Source: Bacillota bacterium (GTDB lineage Bacteria > Bacillota > Clostridia > Acetivibrionales > DTU013). Taken from it: DNA of 64,000 nucleotides. Below are positions 17,425-26,600 of this stretch, piece by piece. The stretch is from contig JAEXNT010000032.1 of assembly GCA_023439545.1 (NCBI GenBank), positions 95,597 to 159,596 on the forward strand. Reading direction: 5' to 3'. Below the pieces are notes generated by a model. That model searched no databases, was not told where the DNA came from, and saw only the letters and a list, made by a program, of their open reading frames with translations. Within the stretch, counting starts at the first letter, position 1. Every line of letters starts with the position of its first letter. The position numbers and the translations under genes were made by a program.

Positions 17425-17923
17425 TTTGCCTCCTTGTCATTTTTTTAGTAACATATAAAGAGAAGTTGAATAATGTGCCAACATAACCCTCATATTCATT
17501 TATTAACTCTTTTATTTCACTATCCATAGCTTCTAATTATATTCATTTGCCCCTCCTTAAATTTGCTGCGCAAATATATAAATATGGTAAGCTGTTAAAT
17601 CTGGTTAAGTACTTTGCACCACAGCATCGTGGCAACCTACATTTGCGGTGGTAATTCTTCTACAGCTAATTAACTGTTCAAAATTTTAAGTTTTGTGTCA
17701 CATTAGTCTACATAATTCTGCAGCTTTTATCTTTATAGCGCTACAAATCATTAAGTAATGCGAAAACTCAGAATTTTAGTGAGGATATTTGCACATTAAT
17801 TCAAAAAATGAACAAGCAAGTGGCATACATTTCTCTATTACAAAAATATTAGGGTATATCAAAGCCGTATTCGTACTTTACAGCTTATTTGCACTACCAT
17901 TTTACCACATTTATTAAACAAGC
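17425..17923. other. Gene-poor AT-rich stretch
   Basis: About 500 nt with no convincing gene. A 47-codon minus-strand open frame starting at ATG 17527 overlaps the VOC start but has no good ribosome binding site. The rest shows no hairpin with a T-run and no recognisable remnant. Confidence 0.5.
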
Positions 17924-18115
17924 TTACATAATAAGTATACTTCGCCCATTCAGAATATGCTTTTTTAGCAAAGCCACGGATCTCCATTTCTGAATATCCG
18001 AAGAAGGGGAATGCGTGCCTCTAGCTCGCGAACCGCCAAGTACAATTGTCTTGATGCCTGAAACGGTCGATAAAACATCCGCAATTTTATCCAGAATGGC
18101 TTTGATTTCATTCAT
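17924..18115 (-). pseudogene. Nucleotidyltransferase remnant (MNT-like N-terminus)
   Basis: 63 codons. The frame begins MNEIKAILDKIADVLS and carries the nucleotidyltransferase signature GGSRARGTHSPSSDI at residues 28-42. The family normally continues with DID/DLG and 150 or more further residues. Here the frame diverges right after SSDI and stops, and a different frame continues with coding-like residues, consistent with an internal deletion plus frameshift. Such proteins act as minimal nucleotidyltransferases in toxin-antitoxin or resistance systems; this copy cannot be functional. Confidence 0.7.
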
Positions 18116-18434
18116 AAAGCTAACCTCTGCTATTCATTATGGCGTTATTAGTATAAGCTTAGGTTGCCTGCTTTATATTATAAACTATAAAATGGCAAAG
18201 CAAAGATAAAAACCGTCAATCAAGACTGTTTCTATCTTTGTGGCAATATTTTATAATAGAGTATATCAAAATATATTTTATTTACGACATAGTAGCACAC
18301 AACACTCCACGTGCCTTGAGTGTATAAAAAAGATGTCTCACCCCTCTGGTACCCCCTTGGCGGCACGATGGAATCACGCCAAAGTTGATATTCTCAAGTA
18401 CTTAAATATCACGTACTATATGAGTCTTAAAAAA
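18116..18434. other. Intergenic stretch with interspersed repeat copy A
   Basis: No gene seen. It contains the 59-bp element at 18307-18365 that recurs near 45.7 kb. Confidence 0.5.
18307..18365 (+). repeat. Interspersed 59-bp element, copy A
   Basis: 59 bp that align without gaps to 45699-45757, about 45 of 59 positions identical by eye, including the blocks TGCCTTGAGTG, AAAAAAGATG and TCTGGTA. Related blocks (ATAAAAAAGATG, CTGGTA, CCTTGGCGGCA) recur in the hairpin at 44051-44095. Confidence 0.55.
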
Positions 18435-18911
18435 TCAATCATGACCACCCAGTATAAATGTTCTGTGTGGTGCGACATAACTACTAATGGGGCCAGTACA
18501 TTTGTATTCTACAAGGTCATTTTCTTTTAAATCATAGGTCAAATCAGTGCGATATAACTCCTCCCTTTCAAGCTGTTTTCTATCTTTGGAGATTGTTTTT
18601 GATTCATAGATATGAATGCTTATCGTTTCGTCTTTTCTTTCCAATCTCCAAATATAGGCGCCAGGTTCATCATCCCAAGATACCCTTTTTATTTTTGATT
18701 TATCATCTAAATTAACAATGCACAAATCATTTACTGCTTCGAGAAGTTTAGAAGGAGCATCGCGACCGAGATGATTAGGCGCAATGGTATTTATGCTTTT
18801 CTCTCTATCAACTAAAAAAACATCAAACCATCCTGCTCTTACTCCAGCAATATGAAAACCCGGATAATTTGCAAACCGCATATCTTCCAATAATCTTTTG
18901 AGGAATCGCAT
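18435..18911 (-). CDS. Hypothetical protein
   Basis: 158 residues, not recognised. Soluble, mixed alpha/beta character, with an acidic middle (DDKSKIKRVSWDDEPGAYIW) and a C-terminus ending in ILGGHD. There is no convincing ribosome binding site before ATG 18911, and pentapeptide-repeat-like coding sequence in another frame abuts its start. It may therefore be the surviving 3' part of a larger decayed gene rather than a complete one. Confidence 0.4.
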   Translation of the reverse strand: MRFLKRLLEDMRFANYPGFHIAGVRAGWFDVFLVDREKSINTIAPNHLGRDAPSKLLEAVNDLCIVNLDDKSKIKRVSWDDEPGAYIWRLERKDETISIHIYESKTISKDRKQLEREELYRTDLTYDLKENDLVEYKCTGPISSYVAPHRTFILGGHD

Positions 18912-19235
18912 CCATAAGCTGAATTTTCTCTAAAAACAAGATTATTAAAATACACAAACTTGAATACTGCAGCGTCAAGACAATTATTTTCAAATGCCGA
19001 ATCATTAAGATCGCAATAACTAAAATCACATGTCTTCAGATTACATCTATCAAATACTGTTTTACAATTGTGTTTTTACTAACAACCATACTTCCGGATC
19101 TGCTGAATACATCATCAGCAATCTCATAACCATCAGGGCATTCAAGTATGTTAAAATGTGTTTTTCATTAATCAAAATAATCCCCTGTGGAAAATGTTTG
19201 TTCGGGTATTCGTTGATACAGCTGAAACTATTTCA
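18912..19235 (-). pseudogene. Decayed pentapeptide-repeat-type gene
   Basis: Reading the minus strand, three consecutive frames carry coding-like sequence joined by frameshifts: an upstream piece with NEYPNKHFPQGIILINEKH, a middle piece with ILECPDGYEIADDVFSRSGS, and a downstream piece with CNLKTCDFSYCDLNDSAF. The last has the five-residue periodicity A/C-(D/N)-(L/F)-x-x of pentapeptide repeats. Stops interrupt each frame. The assignment rests on the periodicity of the last piece. Confidence 0.45.
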
Positions 19236-19237
19236 AT

Positions 19238-19450
19238 TCATCTGTATCCTCTCAGTACCTCGTAAAGCTTTAATGTTGCATTGTTTAGCCTCTCACTCGC
19301 ATTTGATTCCTCAAAGGAATCAAAAATCAAATCCATATCCTTTACATGATTAACCAAATTGATATCTATGCTTTTAATGAATTTATTTTGATATACTCTC
19401 ATAAATTCTCTAATGTTTTTTAGAGAGTAAAGATCTGTATTTCCGACCAA
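19238..19450 (-). CDS. Short hypothetical open frame
   Basis: 70 codons, coding-like composition (MVGNTDLYSLKNIREFMRVY start) but no family recognised and no strong ribosome binding site. It sits among remnants and may be one itself. Confidence 0.25.
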   Translation of the reverse strand: MVGNTDLYSLKNIREFMRVYQNKFIKSIDINLVNHVKDMDLIFDSFEESNASERLNNATLKLYEVLRGYR

Positions 19451-19463
19451 TATACCGTATCAT

Positions 19464-19715
19464 GCCTGTGAAAATATATCCGTGAGCAACGAACGCTATA
19501 TCAAGCTGCGTATGTATTCCAGGAATAACAAGCTGTGCATTGACATTCGCAACAGTTGTCAGACAGAACCGATATTCTATCATGGCCTTCCTGTATCAAA
19601 AGAACAGGGACATGGTTTTGGCACAAAAAGTATGGCTCATATCGTGGAAAAGCATGGCGGTGTATGCCAGTTTTCGGTCAAGGATGGCTGGTTTATATTT
19701 CAGTCCACTACATAG
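19464..19715 (+). pseudogene. GHKL-type sensor histidine kinase C-terminal remnant
   Basis: 84 codons in frame. The ACENISVSNERYIKLRMYSR opening follows what should be the N-box, and the GHGFGTKSMAHIVEKHGG segment is the G-box region of AgrC-like GHKL kinases. The dimerisation domain, membrane region and most of the N-box are missing, so only the last part of the ATPase domain remains. Confidence 0.7.
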
Positions 19716-19726
19716 AAGATTGTTCT

Positions 19727-20587
19727 TTAATTAGGTCTCAATATACTCGCGGCTGTAAGATTAAGAATTCCCCAACCGCTATCGGGATCGAAGCCCGGCT
19801 CTCCTATATCCTCGGCTGAACTGCAAAGGATTTGCCGAAGCTCGGCTGGGGTCAGGCAGGGATTTTGCTCAAGCAGCTTTGCCGCAGCAGCGGTCACATA
19901 AGCAGTGGAATACGATGTGCCAAAGGCTCGAATCTTTTTTGCGCGTATAGATACCACCCGCAGATTGCTGCCAGGGGCTAAAATATCTATCGTATTACCT
20001 CGCTGCGAAAACGGGGAAACCTCTCCGTCCGAATCGGCGGAACCGACGCAAAGCACTGTATCGTATGCACCCGGGTAGTAAATATCCTGAAGGCGGTAAA
20101 GATTAGCGTTACCTGCCGAGGACACGACCAGTACACCTTTTTCCTCTGCATAAGCTGCTGCATTGCGGAGAGATATAGAATCACTTGTTGAGCCAGAGCT
20201 GATGTTTATAATGTCGCAATCATATATATCAACCGCATCATAAATTGCTTGTGCCACCATGGATGTATCACCTTTGATGGTTTTACCCATTTCATCCTTT
20301 GTAGCATATACAAGCGGTACCAAAACAGCATTGGGGCGGATGCCAGCTGCTTCAGAGCCGACAAGGATACCGGCGATAGCAGTTCCATGGCCGATTTTGT
20401 CTTCAGTTCCATCTTGCGGGCGTATGTAGTTATAACCCTCAATAATACGCGAAGAGTCGATGGCAACGGTTGATATACCGGTGTCTATGACTGCAATGCG
20501 GACAGGGTCGGGCGTTTGCTGAGCAAACGTTGCTGTCGATATGGATAACGCTGTCAGTAGACTGATAACAATCAAAATTCGCTTCAT
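19727..20587 (-). CDS. Secreted S8 (subtilisin-like) serine peptidase
   Basis: 286 residues. A Sec signal peptide (about 1-22, ending ATFA) is followed almost at once by the catalytic domain: Asp35 in VIDTG, His67 in GHGTAIAGI, oxyanion Asn160 in SSAGNAN, and Ser225 in GTSYSTAY. The usual I9-type propeptide is absent, which is unusual for an exported subtilase. The gene directly follows the giant SLH protein gene (64 nt apart, separated by a 14-bp inverted repeat), so processing or turnover of surface protein is a plausible but unproven role. Confidence 0.9.
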   Translation of the reverse strand: MKRILIVISLLTALSISTATFAQQTPDPVRIAVIDTGISTVAIDSSRIIEGYNYIRPQDGTEDKIGHGTAIAGILVGSEAAGIRPNAVLVPLVYATKDEMGKTIKGDTSMVAQAIYDAVDIYDCDIINISSGSTSDSISLRNAAAYAEEKGVLVVSSAGNANLYRLQDIYYPGAYDTVLCVGSADSDGEVSPFSQRGNTIDILAPGSNLRVVSIRAKKIRAFGTSYSTAYVTAAAAKLLEQNPCLTPAELRQILCSSAEDIGEPGFDPDSGWGILNLTAASILRPN

Positions 20588-20607
20588 TGTCTTCTTCTTG
20601 CCATACG

Positions 20608-20639
20608 ACCCGAAGGGACAGAATACTGTCCCTTCGGGT
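20608..20639. terminator. Perfect inverted repeat between the SLH protein and subtilase genes
   Basis: A 14-bp perfect stem (20608-20621 with 20626-20639) and a 4-nt AATA loop. It lies 12 nt past the SLH gene stop and 21 nt before the subtilase start. There is no clear T-run on either strand, so it may limit read-through or stabilise the transcript rather than terminate fully. Confidence 0.55.
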
Positions 20640-20651
20640 AATTGGCATTTA

Positions 20652-23600
20652 CTACTGGTCTATGTCCTGCATTCCATTTGCACCTTCATCTGAAGTGTCC
20701 TGCATTCCATTTGCACCTTCATCTGAAGTGTTCTGCACTCCATTTTCGCCTTCGTCTGAAGGGTTCTGCATTCCATTTTCTCCTTCATCTGAAGGGTTCT
20801 GCACTCCATTTTCGCCTTCATCTGATGTGTCCTGCACTCCATCTTCACCTTCATCTGAAGGGTTCTGCACTCCATTTTCGCCTTCATCTGATGTGTCCTG
20901 CAATTCATCTTCTCCTTCATCTGAAGGGTTCTGCAATTCTTCTCCACCTTCATCTAAAGTGTCCTGCATTTCACCTTCAATAGAAGTGCTCTGCACTCCA
21001 TTTTCAACCTGAAGGACAGTACCGGCGGGGATCGTAAGCTCTTGAGAAGTTGTAAAGTTATAGTTGTAAAGTATCAGCCTAAATGCTTCATATGTGTTGT
21101 CTGTGCTATCCTCCGTCAGATAAGTAGAAGGACAAATGGGTCTTATCCAGCAGTTGTCACTGTAGTAGTCAGAAACCCCGCTGCTGCGCAAAGCGCCGAT
21201 CAAAGTCAAACCCGGTCCGACGGCACAGTTTTTCACTGTCGTCATGACGCTGTAATTTGTCGCACCAACAATGCCGGCGGTATAATAACCGCCCTCCAGC
21301 GTTACCGTACCAATGTCTGCTACTATGCAGCCTTCAATGATGACAATTGACCATGCCATTCCAAGAATACCACCAACATAGCCATGCACATTCTCTCTCC
21401 TTGCAATCTGTAAACTGCCCCTGTTGGTACAATCTCTGATGATTGGTGTAGAAGACGAAGATCCGCTTGTTATAGCTGCAATACCTCCTATAGTCCCCCA
21501 TGGATATGTCGATGTAAAGTTTCCGGTATTGATACAGTTACTCACTGTACCGCTGATCATACGACCCACAATGCCGCCCATGTAACCATCAGTTGACCAC
21601 GTAGAGCCGACTTCGTTTCTGCAGTTATCTACGGTGCCGCCCTTCAGTTCACCAACAATGCCTCCGAAGGTGATACGTCCGGAACCTTCCGCAGAGATAC
21701 GGCTGGTGCAGCCACTTATTGAGCCGCTTATAAGCTCTCCCACAATACCGGCTGTGAAGTTGGCAACATTATAACCTTGCTGGATATTCATGCTTCCTTC
21801 CAAAACAAGGTTTTTAACAGTTCCACCGTCAACATACTGGAAGAACCCCTGTCTCATTTCATCATAAACCGCTGTCCATTTTGCATCCAACCCGCTTACG
21901 GTAAAGCCCTGACCGTCAAAGGTCCCAGTATATGCTTTGTTTGCGACAATGGTATCGTATGCACTTGCAGCACTCGCATTAAATCCAATAGGCGTCCAGT
22001 TTTTATACTCATCGAGTACGATATCATTACTCAGCTTTACATCGAGCGAAGTACTGCCTGCATTGACAAGGTCGCGGAATCTTGCCAGACCGTCCTCGTC
22101 AGAGATGACCCACGCATCGCTTGCAAGGGCAAACGTCCACTGGGCTGTATAAATCTTGTTTCCATAATCGCCTTTAGGTATCTTATAGATATTTTTACTT
22201 GCTCCTTCTTCCCTCCATCCTGCGAAAATATAGCCTGGCTTTCCAGGAGGAGTTGGAGGAGTTGGCAATGCTACCTTTGCATTTGGATTGTAGCTATACG
22301 TATCAGGGCCGCTGCCAGTCCACCATTCGCCATCTACAATATACTTGATTGTGTACGAGTTCATATCATTCCAGTTCGCTGTAAAGGTTTTGCTACCTGT
22401 ATTACCGTTGGAGATTTCAGCCTCTTTCTCCGGCACTGTTTTGCCATCATACGTCCAGCCGGTAAAGCTCTTCGCCGGAGCCCGGGGCTCAAGCAGCGTA
22501 ATAGTATCTTCAACAGTATAGCTGGAGGGGTTTTCGTTTATGCCGTTTTCCGGAATATTATTATAGGTGATGTCATAAGTAATGACCTCCCATTGTGCAG
22601 TAAACGTCTGAGCTTTTGTCACTGCAGCTGCTTCCGGACTCCAACCCTTGAACTGATAGCCTTTTCTTGTCGGATCCGAAGGCTTGATGCTGCTGAACGC
22701 AGTGCCATAGGTGACATTGTCCTTAACATAATCGACAATACCGTTATTATATACAAAGGTAATGGTATATTTCTCAGGTTCCCACTTTGCATAATAGGTT
22801 CTTGTGCCTTCCCATGTCTGTGTACCGGCGATCGATGTCTGGACTGTTCCGCTGAAGTTTTCAGCAAGATACCATCCTCTAAATATGTGTCCGGCTTTTG
22901 TGATATCCGATGCAGTAGGAAGTACCGTTTGCTGGTCATAGGTATGCATAGTGGTTCCATAACCGGACAATGCTCCGCCGTTCAGTTCCAGACTAAAGCT
23001 GTACTTATTTGCCTGCCAGGAAGCAGTAAGAGTCATATTTTCTGCCGGCATAGTGTTAATGGTATATGGATTGCCATCCTTCAGCCAGCCATTGAAGCTG
23101 TAGCCGGTGCGAGTTGGATTGGTAGGCGGTGTTACCGTTGAACCATAGGCCTGCTCGATCGGAGCTACAGCAGTTCCTCCGTTACTGATAAAGGTGATGG
23201 TGTAATTGTTGGCTGTCCACAAAGCTTTATAGGTGGTATCTGCTGCAGGCATCCTGCCGGCGGGAACGGGGTCCCAGGTCAGAGAATGCCCCAGCTTTAC
23301 AGCATTTGGTGCAGTTATGTCTGAATCGTAATATACCGGACCTTGCGTGTAGCTGTTGGAAGCACTTCCGCCATTGAGATTCCAGCTGAGATTGTGCTGC
23401 TTGCGCTCATAATACAGCTTGATCACACGGCTGCCGTCTGCTGCAACAGTAGTATTTGTCACTACTTGTCCGTTAACCTCGCCGTTTTTGTAAACGATAC
23501 CGTTTGCGAATTCCAGTGCGGCATCTTTCAAATCAGCCAGGGTCAGTGCAGAATCCGCGATTCCTGTCAAATTATCAGTTTTGTTGGCAGTGGTGGGGTA

Positions 23601-26600
23601 GCTGCCGTTGGTTTGCATAACATAGTGCTCCACTGTGTAATTACATTGGCCGGCGACCCATTTTGCATAAACGGTCAGTGAGGAGGCAGGCATTATACCG
23701 TCAAAAAGCTTGTCCGCACCGCTGTCCAGATACCAGCCGCCGAAGGCATAGCCTTCCCTTGCAGGATTCGTGGTAGAGACCGCAGCACCGTGCCTGAGGG
23801 TTTTAGCCGGCTCACCGCTTAATATGCCTCCGTTGGCATTAAAGGTAACGGTAAATGTATTGCGGTCATAGTAGAGCTTAAGCGCCAGGGTACCGTCAGG
23901 TAAAACTGTTCCGCTGCTGATAGTACCGCTTGCATTAACGTTTAGCGTATAGTTCGGATAGCTTTTGGACACTGCATTGACTATAGAGTCGGTAGTTCCG
24001 GCTAGATTTTCAGTCTCATTCAAGGTATAACTGTCATTAATGGCATTTTGCATATAGTGTTCTACCTTGTAAGGTGTATTTGTATTCGCCAGCCATTGAG
24101 CTGTGAAGGCTGCATCTGCTATTCCCACAGTATCGGGCAGCTCGGGTGACCATCCATTGAAGGTGTAGCCTGTTCTGCTTACGCTTGGTGAGGTTACAGC
24201 GGCGCCGTACAGCCTGGTTACCTCAATGTTCTCTTCTCCATTGCCAGGTATAAAGGTATAAGTTTTATTCAGGCGTTCATAGTAGAGAGCAAAGGTGACG
24301 CTGCCTGTTGCCGGCAATGTGTGATTCAGCTTTACAACATTGCCAACTTTACCTTCCTTGAATATGATGCCGTTTTCTACCGGTATGGTGCTGTCCGTCA
24401 ATGCTGGCAAGGTAAGTACATCTCCTGTTTTACCTGTTCCGGTTTCAGTTGAATGCAATTCATAAGTACCTTGTATGTTCATCACGTAATGCTGAATTGT
24501 ATACGACTTTTCCCCGGGTTCCTTTTTGCCGTAAATCGTGAAGTTGCCGTCGGGCATGGGGTTGCCGAAGGTATATGGAATCTTAAGCTCTTCGTCTTCA
24601 TACCAGCCTGCGAAGAGGTACCCCTCCCAACCAGGGGCTTCAGGTGCGGTTATATTTGCTCCGTAACGTACTTGCTCGGTCACATGCGTCTCAGTTCCTA
24701 TTTTGTAGGTTATGTCGAAGAAATTTCGGTCATAGTACAGCTTTATAACCAAGTTGCCGTCACCCTTGATTTTGGTTTCGGTTACAGACTTTCCTTCCAC
24801 AGTGCCGCCTGTATATGTCAGACCGCCGGAAGGGGATGCCAGCCCAGCTAATATAACAGAAGTATTTGTTTCACCGCTTCGCTGCTCCACACTGTCAAGC
24901 AGATAGCCGCTGCCTGAGATACGCTGGATATAGTGCTCGACCCGGTATGGAGTGTTCGGATCCGCTGTCCAGGCAGAAACATAAGCAGCGTCTTGTGTCA
25001 GCGTTATGTTTTCTGCCGGAACTCGCTTTCCATCCTGAACAGCAGTAGGCCAGCCGGTGAAGCCGTTAAAAATGTAACCGCCTATGGCAAGCTTAGGTGC
25101 ATATATCGTTGATCCATACCTCTTGGTATAGGAAACAGGGTTTGTGTCGGGGTTAGTCACATCACGCATATCGCCGTAAGTAAAGACTGCAGTATATTCA
25201 TTGCGGTCATAATAAACGTTAACCACGGTGCTGCCGTCGGGAAGAATTAACTGTTGCCACAATGACTTTAGAGTAAAGCCGTAGTAGTCTTTGGCAATGG
25301 CAGTGGTATAACTGTCTGTTGTGCCTTGTCTGACATCCGTATCCACAAGTGTATAGCCGTTGTCATTGAGATTTTGCTGATAGTGGCGCACAGTGTAACG
25401 TGTATCGGTTGCCGGAATCCACTTGGCGTACACAGTGGTGTTTGCAGCAGGCATTTTACCGGGGAATGCATAAGGTTTTGTCAGCCGACTATCTTCATAC
25501 CAGCCTCCAAATACATATCCCTTTTTGATTGGAGAAGCAGGCAGTGTAATAAAAGCTCCCTCCCCCTTAAAAATCATATTGACCAAGCTGCCTCCATTAC
25601 TGTCGAACTTTATATAGTGCCCTGACGCAGGATCGCTCCAACTGAGAGCGATTGTTCGGCTGATGGGTCGAGAGGTCATTGCCAGAGGTGCATCGAACCA
25701 TGCAATGTACATTTCACCAGCTTCTTCTATGCTTCCCTTTTCCGGTGAAACAGTAAGAGTATTCGTTGCTGTGTTATATGAGAATGAGGGATTGGAAAAG
25801 GATACGTAGAAATCGGTATTATTAAAAACCTTTTCGTCCTGTTCACCGCTTGCTAGATCTATAAACTTCATTGTAAAAAGACTTTCAGGCATGGTCAAGG
25901 TTTTATCGGCATACCAGACAAATTCCGGAGTATCCTTTTTCTGGTAGACAAAGTCGTAGACATTTTCCGCCTCTCCCGCAGACCACAGCGGCCATTTGTT
26001 TTCGTACAGAGTTGGATTGTATGTCAGCTTGCTGCTGGAGAATAACTGGGCTTTGAATTTTATTTCCAAATATACACCAATTTCTATATGCATCGCACCT
26101 GCATAGCTGCTATTCTTGCCTGCTGATTTTGACCAGCTGAGGCTGTAGTAGAAATAGCCGCACAACTGCGCATAGGCTCCCACCTCAGCGGTTATACCAA
26201 TACTGTCCAGCTTGAGAGAGAACAGACCGACAGCTACCTCAAGTTCAATACCGGCTCGTATTCCGATAGTACCCATGACATAGAAATCAAATTGATAATG
26301 GGATTCTTCAAGGTCAATTGTTTCGCTTGTGCTTTTCTTGTGGAAGAGCATTAGTGAGAAATTGTATCTTTTTGCATTGCCATACTCGAATGTCATTCCG
26401 AGTGTAACATACATGTTAGCAGATACTACAAAATCTGCACCCACACCGTATACTAATATGTGGAACGGGTCTACTGAGCCTGAGACAGAGAATATTTCAG
26501 TCCTTATTATTTCTATCCAGCTATCCTCTGCGTTTCTCATCATTGCGGAGTATTTGTCGGCAAGTCCGCCTCCGTTGCTTCCGGTCAATTCAATTTCCTC

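Noticed and set aside
20655..20995. CRISPR array
   Set aside because: Tandem 33-bp coding repeat without spacers; preserves the reading frame.
20587..21012. Plus-strand frame with repeated Pro-Ser-Ser-Glu motifs
   Set aside because: Mirror image of the 33-bp tandem repeat at the SLH gene 3' end.
21777..23141. 454-codon plus-strand open frame
   Set aside because: Antisense to the InlB-repeat region of the SLH gene; no coding signal of its own.
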